DNA of 64,000 nt. It comes from Rhynochetos jubatus. Its lineage: Eukaryota > Chordata > Aves > Eurypygiformes > Rhynochetidae. The position numbers and the translations under genes were made by a program. The stretch spans positions 8,478,001 through 8,542,000 of the forward strand of contig CM050672.1 of the NCBI GenBank assembly GCA_027574665.1. The letters run 5' to 3'. Each line of letters starts with the position of its first letter. The first letter of the stretch is position 1. The notes below the pieces were generated by a model. That model made no database searches. It had not been told where the DNA came from and saw only the letters and a list, made by a program, of their open reading frames with translations. Shown in pieces: positions 23,596-36,054 of this stretch.

Positions 23596-26204
23596 ATGTC
23601 TTCCCACCAGTCCCGCCTCCTGCAGCAGCTAGACCAACAGCGGAAGGCAGACCTGTTCTGTGACTGCAGCATCCACGTGGGCAGAACCGTCTTCAAAGCC
23701 CACCGCAACGTGCTCTCCGCCAGCAGCGGCTATTTCAAAACACTCCTTTTGCAGGGCTCGAAGCAGACGAGTCAGCCGACCACGGCGACTTTGGAGGTCT
23801 TCTCTGCAGAGACCTTTAAGGTTATCCTGGACTTCATGTATTCAGGCAAACTGGCCCTCACCGGTGAGAACGTCACCCCAGTGATGTCAGCTGCTAGCTA
23901 TCTGCAGATGACAGATATTCTTAACATCTGCAAGACATTCGTTAAGTCCTCGCTGGATATCAGTGTGACGGAGAAGGACCGTTACCTCAGCCTCTTGGCC
24001 CAAAGTACAAACGGCGAACGTGCCCATCCACCTCCTTATCACTTGAGAAACAAAGCAAAGCGTAACCTCAGGTGTTGCAGTCCAATCCAAGATAAAAAGA
24101 CCGATTCCAGGCCAATGCCGCACAAAAAGACCGCTGCAGGGAAGAAGAACTCCTTGACTAGTGTCGGCAGCTCAGGGGTGACTCTTCCGCAGGCTGTAAC
24201 GCAGCCACCGGAAAAAGGCAGGAAAACGGGCTCACCAAGACCGTGCCGAAAGCCCCTCGGACCGTCGCAGACCGCTGACGTCGTGCTGCGTCAATCCAAC
24301 AAAGCCAAGCCGGCCGGCCGAGGTGGCGGGGTGTCAGAGCCCAGCCACATCGCTGGGCTTAGAGAGGAGGCGGAAGCGGAGGTCAAGAAGGATGCTGCCG
24401 GTGATGGTTACGGGAAGAGCCACAAATCAGAAGTTACACCGGGGACGTGGTCTGTTGCTCAGCTAAAAGAACTTTCCAGAACCCCTGATTTAATGACATT
24501 AAAAGCAGAACAACTATACATCTCAATGCCCACAATTTTAGGGGTAATGAGTAGTTCTAATGAAGGTAAAAAATACATACGGTTTTGCAAAGTTTGTCTT
24601 TATTTGGAAGAATTCTGATGATCTTTTGCAGAGAATCTGTACGGCTACGTGAAAACCAAACCCATCACTAGGCGCGCAGATTATTTTCCTGATCTACTCG
24701 ATTACGGTGCCTAATGGATTGACTTTGAAGCCAGAGCAGGTCATGAGAATCAGAGTTAGGTATTGTGTAAAGTTAAGACAATACAGGGCAGACAAACTCC
24801 AAATGGAGTTTAAGGAAGCCTCAAGAGGACTGAACTTCTTGTGTAATATCCCCAGTACCTGGCAGCAACAGAGGCATTCAACCCAAATCCAAGCCATGTC
24901 CTTCACCAGAGGCCATGTCACTGGCGGGATGCTGCACTTCCCTTACAGTCCAAACCAGCCCCAGCTCGGTGACAGTCTGGCCGCACAGCGTAAAGCATCT
25001 CAGCTCCTGAGGGCCTGGCGGCCTCCGCCCCAGATGGTGGGATAAAGCGGAGAGGTGTATTCTCTGGAAAGTAACCTACTGGTGCTGTATTAAACTGCAT
25101 CGCTTCAAGGCGCTGGGCATCCTAGTACGTTACGTAGAGATAAGTGTCGAAGCTTTAACTGTTAGCTGATGGAAGAGGCAGATGTAATGCCTGTATGTTC
25201 TAGCTGCGTACGTATAATCATGTGTCTAAAAACCACCCTAAGACAGAATACGCTGTCAAAATGCCATTGAACACATTCAGTAAGAAACAGTGTGTTTGGG
25301 CGACCGTATCTTGGGATTTTTCCTGTTTAGTGGCAGACCAGAGGAAAAATGACCTGCTGCTTATTTAAGCTTTAAAATAATCAAACTGCTACATAAAGAC
25401 GACCGATACTTGACATCTTACCTGTATTGCTCTGTTACAGATGACTCCCCTCTGATAGGATTCAAATGCCCCTTCTGTACGCGCACGGTGAAACGACGAA
25501 TCGAGCTGAAGCGCCATCTTCGGTGTCACACGGGGGAGCGCCCGTACCCATGCAAAACGTGTGGGAGAAGGTTCACCCGATCAGAGCATTTGCAGAATCA
25601 CCTCAGAAACGTACGCCGTTTCAGTCAGCCAGCCTAGAAAAAACCCAAACAGGACACGTCACCACGCCGTTGGGCCCGGCCGTTCGGTCATTTCCAGAGC
25701 GAACCCCAGAAAAGCTTCCTAGCTGCGCGTCAGCTTTAATTATTCACTCTTGAAATTGGCAAATTGTATTTCTAATTTCGTGTTTTTAGGATGATTCGGT
25801 GAATTTTCTTTTTCTTAAAAAACGAAAAGGCTGCTTTTGGATAAACACTGACATTTTCAAATTTTAAATCTCTTTAGATCCATCAAGAGAACAAAATGAA
25901 GTGCAGAGAATGCAAGTGCCACGTAACCGACCTCACGGGATGCGTTATTCAGCAAGGAGCAAAGCGCTACAGGCTGTGCTACAAATGTCTGCAAGAAAGT
26001 AATTTTGACAGCAAACCTGACAAAACGGGGGCAAAACATCCTCCTGCCTCCTGCAAGAGGAAGAAACCTTGCAAACGGGCTTTGGAGAAAGATGAGAAAT
26101 GGGAGGGAGGGACAGTGGAGGAGGAGCCATGTAATCTGGATGCCCAACACAAAGGTGGTGCTGCAGAGGGGGCGGTTAACAAGGTGAGCACAGAGCTTAG
26201 ATAG
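23596..26204 (+). CDS. ZBTB8A.2: Second ZBTB8A-like BTB zinc-finger gene (ZBTB8A.2 type), intact
   Basis: Paralogue of ZBTB8A with the same exon plan. Coding exons are 23596-24565, 25441-25610 and 25878-26204 (970+170+327 nt), about 488 residues if the last exon is read to its first stop. The BTB domain covers about residues 12-118 ([34 protein letters not shown]). The middle is lysine- and serine-rich and ends [14 protein letters not shown], aligning with ZBTB8A. Two C2H2 fingers follow (CPFC..HLRCH, CKTC..H), then CREC..CYKC. The tail is basic then acidic and lacks the ZBTB8A KPNIR end. The codon matching the ZBTB8A start is ACG (23590); the first ATG is two codons later, so the protein starts MSSHQ. 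The donor after exon 1 is weak (GAAG|GTAAAA). The 3' end is uncertain (see findings). Naming follows the 8A.2-like genes described in frogs, reptiles and birds; this link is from memory. Confidence 0.88.
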
Positions 26205-26213
26205 ATGCATTTC

Positions 26214-26985
26214 ATAGAATCATAGACTGGTTTGGGTTGGAAGGGACCTTAAAGATCACCCAGTTCCACCCCCTGCCATGGGCAGGGACACCTTCCATAG
26301 CCCAGGTGGCTCCCAGCCTCATCCAGCCTGGCCTTGGACACTCCCAGGGATGGGGCACCCACAGCTTCTCTGGGCAGCCTGTCCCAGTGCCTCCCTACCC
26401 TCTCCAGGAAGTATTTCTTCTTGATATCCAACCTAAATCTCCCTGCTTTCAGTTTAAACCCGTTCCCCCTTGTCCTGTCACTACAGGCCCTTGTAAAAAG
26501 CCCCCCCCCCCCCCCCCAGCTTCCTTGTAGCCCCTTGAGGTGTTGTAAGGCTGCAATAAGGTCGTCCCGGAGCCTTCCCTTCTCCAGGCTGAACAAGCCC
26601 TGCTCCCCCAGCCTGTCCCCATGGCAGAGGGGCTCCAGCCATCAGAGCATCTCCGTAGCCTCCACTGGACTCGCTCCAGCTGGTCTATATCCTTTTCATG
26701 CTGAGGGTTCCACAGCTGGACACAGCACTCCAGGGGGGGTCTCACAAAAGCAGAGCAGAGGGGGAGAGTCCCCTCCCTCCCCCTGCTGGCCACACTTCTC
26801 CTGATACAGCCCAGGATCCAGTTGGCTTTCTGGGCTGCCAGCGCACACGGCCGGCTCATGGCCAGCTTTTCATCCCCCAGCCTCCACAAGTCCTTCTCTC
26901 CTCAGCGCTGCTCTCTATCCACTCTCCCCCCAGCCTGGACTTGTACTCGGGATTGTATTTGTGCCTTTGTTACTCCCGTACTCAG
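26214..26985 (-). mobile_element. CR1 LINE fragment, antisense, ten bases after the ZBTB8A.2 stop
   Basis: Starts with CATAGAATCATAGACTGG, the reverse complement of the CR1 3' end, and runs through TTGGAAGGGACCTTAAAGATC and the typical CR1 3' region as far as the phrases around 26930. A run of about 16 C sits at 26501-26518. The frame is broken. It lies directly behind the terminal ZBTB8A.2 frame and inside any intron that would use the donor at 26184. Confidence 0.93.
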
Positions 26986-29900
26986 GATGAAGTTACTTGT
27001 GTCCCGCCAAGTAATGCTGGTTTGTTAATAAGTAACATCAACTATTGCTAAAATTATGGGAGTAAAATAGGGACTACAAACAAGTTGTTTTATACTCGAA
27101 ACAGTGTCACTACTTCTCAGTATCATCCAGAAAGTACTTATCTGGAAACTGTTTAGAGTTGGTTTATATTTCCTCAAAGACTCGCTCAGAGCTCCTGTTC
27201 CTAAAAGGCAGCCAGTTTACAGTTCTAGGAAGGTTCTGCACTATACAGGCTTTTAAAACACAAGTGCTAATGATTTGCATTGAAAAAGTCTTACATTTCT
27301 TAGCTGCTCACTTTAGTAAAACACATTTCTGTTGACACTATTAACATGTATATACACTGCAGAAACTTCCCAGGAAAGGAGAAAACAAGTGGAATTCTTC
27401 CTGCTGAAGCACCTATTTACGAGAGCAAGCTTACTGCTGCTGCCAGTTCGGAAATCACGGTTAGTTCTGAAGAGCACACGGAGCGGAACAACGCACAAAG
27501 CGGCTGCGGTGCAGGTGGACCGCGCGGGTTTGCCTTCCCAGCTGTGCGGAGGGTTTGTCCTGTCAATTTTAAACCCATACACTAACGCCGTTCCAAGGAA
27601 ATAAAAGTGCAATCGCTGGAAGTACAGTTGTCAGGTTCTTTCCTCTTCATTTCCAGGACGGGTGCAAGATCTCCCTAAACTCCCGCCTGTCTTACGCCGA
27701 GACCACGAAGAGGACAAGACCCTTTCATTTCACCGGGACGCTGACTTAGGCCACGGAACTACTTCAGAAAGGCTTTCTGCCTTGTATAAATTTAGGATGC
27801 TTAAGTCTGCGCGACAGCATAAAAACATTGTTTCTAAGACAATTTCCATTAGGGTTTAAAGCAACTTTTGTAAAATTGTTTGGCTTTTTTGCTAACAACT
27901 TTTCCTTTTCCCTGTCACTTCGGCCAGAGAAGCTCCACTTGCTAGAGAAATGAAAATGCTCAGTACTAAAATGATTTAAAAAACCCCAAACATCTCAGAG
28001 AGAATGTATAGAAGAAATATTCTGTCTGAGAGCAGAGAATGGCCTTCACAGCAGGTCCTCTTGGTAAAGAGCCGCTGTTTGGTCTCACGTCATGCCATTT
28101 CCTTTCTGTTAGCAGAACCTGCAGCCTGAAGGTTGCTGCCAAGTGAGCAAAAAATCCCTGTAGGGAATTTGAGAACGGCCACACTGATTCACATCCAGGT
28201 TCTCCCCGTCTCCAACAGTTGCCATTAATAGATACCCGGGGAAACGTGAGAATAGGGCAAGCCGGTATATAACTCCCTAACGCTCTCCCAAACTCCAGCC
28301 ATTGTCAATTTAGGGGATTTCCTTAATTTGGGCTTTAGTAACCACAAACACATGCCTTTTCCAAGTACTTCTCCACCCTAACCTTAAACTCACCTAAACT
28401 TCTTGCATCGACAGTAAGCATCCGTTGGCAAACGCCCCGAGTCCCATCTCCTTTGAATCTGGCTCCTCGGCCACGACCGTGCCCGGCTGACCCCGCAGCG
28501 ACGCACACAGACTCACTACGGAGCTCGCTCACCCGGCGGCGAGGCGGCTTTGCAAGCCTGTGGTGCTGAGGTAACCACGTCCAGGCAGTTAACTGCCCGA
28601 GCGGGCCCCGGCTCAGCGAGAGCCTACGGCCAGCGATGGCTCCTGAACGCCAGCGCTGCTCGCTGAAACCTGTCGCTCCCGCAGCTGTGGAAACGGAGCA
28701 AGCTCAACTCAAGGCCTGTTTCACAATAAGAACTTACTGAATATTGAAAAAAGATGGATTACCAACACTTACTTAGCTAATTCTGAATGTTTTTCTAGCA
28801 AGTTGCCGTCACCGTTTCTTCAAGCTGAGCCGTTTACTGTCACCGATCACACGCAGCGTGTCTCAACGCTTCCACAAGGTTCAGTTTTAACACCACAAAC
28901 TTCCCTCCTCCCGTTTCAGAGGGCTGGGCAGAGGGAAAAGCCCCCAGCCCTGCCCCGGCGCCCACCGCCTCGGCGGGCCCGGCTCCCGCCTCAGGCTCCG
29001 TGGGGAACAAACCCGCCTCAACTCGACACCTGATTGGCTAAACCCTGACCCAACCAGCCAATGAGGCGCCAAAGCCCTGCTGAGGGGCGGCAGCCGCGCT
29101 CCGCCCGGCTGAGGGGCCGCGGTGCCCCCCGGCCCGCCGCGGCCCTCACCTCCCGGTGGGTGCAGCCGTTCACCGTGCCGAGGGACGGCCTGGAGCCCTT
29201 CACGCCGAGCAGCGCCCGCAGCCGGGCTCCGGCCTCGCTCTTCCTGCACAGCGCCGCGTCCGGCCTGTCGCCGCAGTGGGGTGCTGGAGCGCCGGGGTGC
29301 GTCCTGAGGGAAGAAAACCCAGTGTTGGATGAGCAGTTTTGTTCCGTTAAACCGGCGTGTCGGCTGTCTTATGTAAAACAGAAAAAAGAAGTCTGCTCAC
29401 CTTAGCAAAACGCAAACGCAATTCATCGGTGTCAGAGATCGGCCGGCCAGAATTACACACAAACGCACCGATTCCGTCAGTCCAAGTTTTATTGCAGCAT
29501 CAGAGCGTTCTCAGAGAAATGAAAGGGATTTTATCCCTCCATCTTCACCATTCGGACATAAACCCAGACCTACCTGGCACGAGTTTACAATAAAACACAG
29601 CGGGACTGCCCCCAGGGGTGAGGCACCTGCAGCACCAAGCGCCGGTGGGGCCGGCCCGGCCCGGCCCTCGCTCCCCGCGCCCCCCTCACGCTGGAGCGGC
29701 CAAGGGCGGGTGACGCACCTCTGAGGTCCCTTTGATTTAAAGCGAAGCACACTCCTGATTAACTGTGGTGAGCTGAAGCCCATCATCTCTGTCACGAAGG
29801 GCTGTCGGCAGTGCCCTCTCCGAAGGACAGGAGAGAAGCTGATCCGAATCGGCTGCGTTTGCCAAGAGAATCAGCTGTCACGCGAGAGTCGGGAGCGAAC

Positions 29901-30625
29901 CCCGCAGTCCGGTCCACCCCCTTCTCCGGGCGGCAGCAAGGCTGCCTGCTTCTTGGCGATAACAGATGCCATCAGGATTCCGTGTGCATGGCCACAAGCC
30001 TGTGGATTCCATGTGGGAATTCATCTACAGCCATTCAGCACCACCTGCTGGGGCGTTTCGCGTTTTAAAGTAGTCGGGAAGGTGCGATTGGGGTTTTGAC
30101 TGGACCTACTGTCCGGGTGTCCGAGCGCTCAGAGATTTCCTACACTAAATCTGACCCACTCCAGGTATTTTGGACCCTTTATGGAATACAGGGGAGGGGT
30201 GTCACCACAGAGCACTTTAATCCGTAAACGGAAGCGCGTAGACGGACATTATGGCTACCACGCTACAGCAAGTCACCACGCAGACAGTCAGCATTCCAGC
30301 AAGAAGCTCCACTACTGTATCTATCCGGTTCCTACGGCACCTGACACCCTGGGCTGGCTTAGTCGGGACAGAGTTAACAGCTGAGCACCAGCACCCTGAG
30401 GCTTCCAACGCTGCAACTCAACGGGTTCTTTCTTTCCTGGAAGGCCAGTATTTCTCTGTCTCGCCACCCTCAAGTCCAAGCCGAGGCCCATGCGCCCCAC
30501 GAGAACACCCTTCAATTTATGACTTGAACTGGCCACTTCCGCAGTTACTTCCAGGGGGGGATTTCCGTTTTCAAGGGACTTCGCCGGGCAGTGCCAGGTA
30601 GCCACTCACCCGCGCTTGTCTTGCT
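26986..30625. other. Region between ZBTB8A.2 and ZBTB8OS, with candidate 3' exons and a small CpG-rich block
   Basis: Holds an AATAAA at 27599-27604 (possible ZBTB8A.2 signal), two open stretches with acceptor-like borders at 27374-27514 and 27657-27859, and a CpG-rich block at about 28430-29310 with two CCAAT boxes (near 29030 and 29056). A minus-strand AATAAA (TTTATT at 29488-29493) and ATTAAA (30216-30221) could end ZBTB8OS transcripts. No established gene recognised. Confidence 0.4.
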
Positions 30626-33600
30626 TTAAATATCGATGATGACAAAGACTTCGGGCTTCTCCTCTTCACAGATCTGCATGGCCGAGTATGTTATGGCCTT
30701 GACCTCCGTGCCCTGCAGAGAGAAGTCACAACCCCGTGGATTTCTCAAGTACATCCCTGCAGCGCTCCGTGCTAACACACAGTGTCTGTCACCTCTACAA
30801 GTGCTGGCCAGTTTAAAAGCTTTTCTCGCCCAAAAGCCGTACCCGCGTTTGCTCCAGTGAGTAAGGAGGTTGGCACGCTAACGGCGAGGCCTTGGCCAGG
30901 CCAAATAGCAAGGTAACCCTTTCCTTACTGCCTCGTCAACACCACAAACCCCTCCCCTTACTCTGCCAGAACATCAGCATCTGCTGCGCCAGCGCTGACA
31001 GAGCCGAAGAGCTGGCAGGGAGATAAGGATTTCCTCCTAGGAATTCTCTGAGGGGGGAGGCAATAACTGACTAAGCAAACCGCCGTGAAACGGTGTGAAA
31101 ACAAAGCCCGTGCACCCGTTCCGAATACGGATCGGTCTGCCGCGTTACCAGCGTCACGAAAAGGAAGCCAGCTGTCGAGGTCTGCTGGCGCTGAGGAAGC
31201 GTCGGACGCTCGGGAAGGCACTCACAAACCCGGCAGAAAGTGAGACCGTAAGGGTAACACCTGCGATTCCGACCGGTTTATACCTGGGTCTCCCCAGTAG
31301 TCCGAGGCCTGATTGAAAAGACACCTCCCCCCCTTCACCCCCAAGATGTGAAAGATGAACCATGGCATACCTGGGGGTGTTTGGGTAAAGAGAACTCTTC
31401 TCCCCACCTTTAAAGGCAAAAAGAAGAGAGCGGGTTGGAATTTCGGTACTATTTGTCAGAATTCCTTTCACTGATGAGCACAGGACAGGGAGATTTCCAT
31501 TTAAAGCCCCAAAGGAATGAAAAGGAGTCCCCAGTCCAGTGTTAGAAAGCAGCAGTGAACTCCAGCGGATCACGGCAGAGCGGTTACTCCGAAGGCAACA
31601 CATGCGTTTTCAGCAAGATACTCGTTACGCAACTGATGGTTCAGGCTCACCCAATTGATCTTATTTTGAACCGCATTCGGTCGATGTAAAGCACCTTCAC
31701 CTCCTGCAGAGAAAGCGAAAGGAGAAGTGTCAGTCACAACTTCTACCTGCGGGCAGAAACTCTCAGTAAATCCCACGGACAAGAGTGATATCCCACTGCT
31801 CAGAGGGAACCTAAAACCGGAGAGTCCGAGCAGCCTCAAGGGGACACACTGCCACTCGGAGCACAAAGGCAGCGGAGTTGCCCTCCCGTGCGACGGGTGC
31901 TGGAAAGCTCAGCAATGTGTTCCTCAAGTCCTTCTGCCCCGGCATTTTCAATTCTCCCTCTGCTGTGGCCCTTTTCCTCCCCTAAAGCTGTGCATTGCGA
32001 GCCGGTATTATCAGAGAATAGCCTGGACCTACACATGGAGAACGATCACAGAGGACACTTACCCTGGGTATAAAGAAGTCGTTAGCACTGAATTTATACA
32101 GCCACTCATCCAAGAAGTGGAAGAGGAGAGACAACATGTCATGGCCTGCACGGTTGAAGCAGAGAAGATGGTCAGTTGGTTGGCTCAGCAAGAACACCCA
32201 AACCTTTCTAAGAGCGCGTCAGACCTACAGCGTCTCGCTATTAGAAGATTCAATTAGCGATGCTCAATTAGGTTTTAATTAATGGGAACAACAATACACG
32301 CAAAGATTCAAAGTTTTGGTACCCTTCTCCCTCAGGGATCATACAGTTCCAGCACGAAAAGGGAACGCGGCCTTACCTTCCGCCTCCACCTCCACTGTAT
32401 CCACGGGCTCCACGGTCTCGGTATCAGTCATGTAGCCAAACATGGCCATAACGCACTGCTCAAATGCTTCTTCCAGCGTGTCTCCCCAGGCATGGAGCCT
32501 AAAGAGACGTGGGATAATCTACCAGACCATAACCACACCCTCCCAAAAACCCCCAAATCACCCCCCCAGATTATCACGCAGGTGGGAAAGGAGAACACGG
32601 GAATGAAGGCAGAGGAAGCGAAAGCACAAACCCGCTGCTTTTCTGCGCCTGTGCACTCGGGCACGTTACGGGGTTCTACATTCCCGCGGGTCGGGAGAAT
32701 ATGGAAATAAGTGTTTTACCAGACAGCAAGAAAGGTCTTTCTTCACATGGCCAATCGAGGTCTATAAAAATGGACTACTCAGGAGAAATTTGGCAAAGTG
32801 GAAAGAGATTAAAAGACACTTCCAAGTGAGAGAGGCTTAATCAGAAGCACCATGGGAATATTAGACCAGAAAAGAAACCAAGCAGGCGGTTCTGTGCCCT
32901 CCCAAGAGGGGATCTCAAGAAAGCCTGAGCGTGACATTTCCTAGTTCCGTAAGGTGCAGAGCTGCAGCCAGCCTTTGACAGCTGCTCCACGTTTAGAGCA
33001 GTGTAAGGAACGACCCATCCCAGCAGCCCACACTTACTGCACATCCGCTGTGTGATCCAAATCTGAGGGGGAAGGAAAAAGAAAAGGCATAACATCACCA
33101 AACGGATTTTTAAAACGAGGATTAAACCCAACGAAACCGGATCATTATGGTTGTGACAAGAATGTGTTGCATCCATTTTCAGATGGGAACGGCGACCATC
33201 TGTTTTGGGGTACATCGGGGAAAATTCGCCCAGCTGGGGTCTCGGATTCCTTTCTGCCAGGCACAAACCCGGCGCTGAACGCGACCGTGCCCGCGCCCTG
33301 CGCGTGCGGCAGCGTGCGCGGGGCTACGGCTGCTGTAACGCAACAGCCTTCTACCGGTCAACCGCGCCAAAAAGCGACTTTAACCTCGAGTAACAGGTTT
33401 TTGCTGAAGTCTGCAGGACTGAAAATCATCCCTACAGAGAAGATCTGCAAATATTTCCAGCTCAGTGAGCAAACACGCATGTCCACACCCAAAAAACGCC
33501 CACTGTGCGAAAGGGAGAACTTTGCCTTCTGTTTCGTGTTCCGTACTTTTTCAATCTTCACTGATAAGGTAGGATTAACATCCCAGCAGACGTCAGGCTG

Positions 33601-34540
33601 TACGTGAACATCATTGCTAGTCACTCAGAGGAACAGGAGCAATGCGAAATTAAACCAGGTTGGCAGAAAGAGCTGGCTGGGGGTGTAAAATAAACGCCCC
33701 GCCACGATCGCTCTAACGCATCGGCCACACACCACTGCTGGATCCTCAACAACGCTCTCTAAAGCGAACCAGTTCCACTGGACCTAAAAGGCTAAACCTC
33801 TTCCAGCTGTGGAAACCGCCTGACTGTTGCAGTATGTCACCCTTTCTCTGCACTGCTAGCAAACAAAAGAGCTGAACACATCCCAGAAACAGATCTAACG
33901 AGCAACAGGCACCGTCCCTGCAGACACACACGCTGAAACAGGAAACACTGGACAGCGTCCTGAGCGCCTGACGCCAGCCCCTGGGCTGCCAGCCACCCGC
34001 CCGCCCGGCTCTTAGAAGCCACTCCAGGGGTGCGCAACGGGAGGAAAAACACCGCACGGGAGACCAACACACTCCAGAAGGTCTCTTCCTATAGAAGAGA
34101 GCTAGAAAAACGTGCTGCCTTGCTGCGCAACGCCTTGAAAGGGGAAAGTTTTCCCGGTGAGACTTAACCCATTTATTTCTATCTTCATTTCCTCAGCACC
34201 CATAACACAGCATTGGTCTGGGACAAACTGTCAGTACCATTATTGCTCCAACTGCAGATGCACCCCACAGCCTAAACACACGCGACGCCGGCATATTAAG
34301 CAAACCCTCATGTGCCTAAAGAGCATATCCTGCTCTCTCCCCGGACTGCAGTCACACCACTGCCGCATCAGGACCGCGTTAGAAACACTCACATTCGTAT
34401 TTCTTGTTGAGCGGCGGGTATTTGGCTTTGACGGCCTTCTGCTCCTCCGTCAGGCTGTAGTCCCTCTCGTCGGCTGCCTTCTGCTCCTCCGCTGCCTTCT
34501 GCTCCTCCGGCAGGCCGCCGTCCCTCTCGCCGGCTGCCAT
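30626..34540 (-). CDS. ZBTB8OS: ZBTB8OS (archease), complete, seven exons
   Basis: Archease, a cofactor that activates the RTCB tRNA-splicing ligase complex (tRNA ligation and XBP1 mRNA splicing). Minus-strand exons are 34540-34393, 33062-33038, 32498-32377, 32145-32063, 31703-31651, 31407-31371 and 30712-30626. All join in phase, giving 184 residues. Conserved archease parts are clear: YLDHTADVQLHAWGDTLEEA, a short acidic loop, SLLFHFLDEWLYKFS, FFIPREVKV, GWGEEFSLPKHPQ and the C terminus PEVFVIIDI. The metal-binding aspartate of the LDHTAD motif is present. Human archease has 167 residues. The excess is at the N terminus, where an EEQKAA motif is repeated three times (nt about 34470-34520). 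Exon 2 has only 25 nt. Confidence 0.96.
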
Positions 34541-36054
34541 AGCTGCTGGGGCTGAGCAACACTCCTCACTTCCTGGCGGCAGGGCACATGGCCTCTTCCG
34601 CGCGCCTCACCCAGCCGGGCTTCCCTGCGGCAGGAAAAGGGGGAAGTGCCTTCCAGCCCGGTCTGTCTCCCGGTAGCGGTTGGGTAACAGCTGAGCACGG
34701 GCTGAGGGATGGAGAAGAGTATAAACGCGCCTCTTTGCTATCGGAGCCGGCGGACGTGGGCAGCGCAACCCCACGCCGCTTGCATCGCTAACTGACGCGA
34801 GCGCCCTCCGGCCGCTGAAGCCGAGGGATTACGATCGTACGGAACGTGTGGACTTGGGCCTTCTCTGGGAAGAACCACGTTTCCTCCTCCTTGCTGTGTA
34901 CGACACCAAGCGATTCATTAAACCTCCAGTAACGAAATACAGGAACGATGAAAACCACTGAAAACAGCCCTAAGGGGAGTTAAACTTTCACGCTTCGGGT
35001 AAGCGAGAGCGCTCGGCGCGCTGGTACGTCCCACAGCGAGCCGAAATGCGGGCGGCCTCTGCACCCCTGGACGTGCCTTTTTAAGAGGAAACCCCCAGCT
35101 TTCTCCCAGGGACTGCAGGTCAGCCTTCAAACCCAGCAGCACGCGTGGCGGCGCGCGCACGCGGGGGCTTTCCGCGTTCCTTTTCCTGCGGGATGAGTCA
35201 TTTTACATTTAGAACTGTACCACATCTCCGTTTAGCAGTCCAACTCTCACAGCAGGCATCGGTAATTGCTCCATTTCGTACAACCCCGCATCTGTAAACC
35301 CAACAGGCACAAACCGGAGAACCTCACGGACTCCAGGATAAAGTTTTCCCCAGACCCAACCTCCCCACGTTCCCAGATATACCAACCATTCTCTCTCCTA
35401 ATGTTTTTATACACGATTTACCCACGGCTGAGACTCTCCCGAACAATACAAACGATAAATTCAGCATCTTCAGGGCCACGTTCCCGCCGGAGCAGTGCTC
35501 GCCAGGCTCGGGAACGCGGCTACGGGGGTTTCAGTTCTCGGGAGAGCGGCGAGGCGTGTTACAAAAAGGAGTCCCGAATTCAGAAAGCAGCTCTCCTCTG
35601 AGGGAATAAACCCGGACGAGCCCACGCTTTGATTTTAAACCCCTCGTCCCCGTAGCCCGTCAGATCCGCGACGGATGGCGCCTGGGTACCCGCAGCTACG
35701 CGCCCAGGGCTCCCCGCTGCGCTGAGCTGAGGGAAAAACTCAGTTATCAGCGACCGTAGGCAGGTAATAACCCAAGAGCAAGCGGAGGATAGTCCACAGG
35801 TTGCTGGGCACCCCCGCGAAGAGCCACGGCCGCGAGGGCCGGGCCTCAGCCCCACACACGCACCAGCCTCGCCCCGGCACGGCCTGCTGCGAGCGGAGAA
35901 AACCGTGCCCGCACCCACGGGTCTTTCCACTCCTAAACCAGGGCCTCACCCGGGAGCCACCCCCAGCCGCGACCGCCACGGAACCGCTTCTCAGCGACAG
36001 GCGCTGCCGCTTTAAGAGCTGAGCGAGGGCAGCGACGCCCGCCCCTTCCCGTCC
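34541..36054. other. Intergenic DNA between ZBTB8OS and RBBP4 (head to head)
   Basis: Non-coding spacer of the divergent pair. Likely ZBTB8OS promoter elements lie just upstream of its start (a CACTTCCTGG ETS-like site near 34567). No repeats or genes recognised. In human the two genes also lie head to head. Confidence 0.45.

Noticed and set aside
26237-26889. Open frames on both strands after ZBTB8A.2
   Set aside because: They translate an antisense CR1 element and are not a gene.
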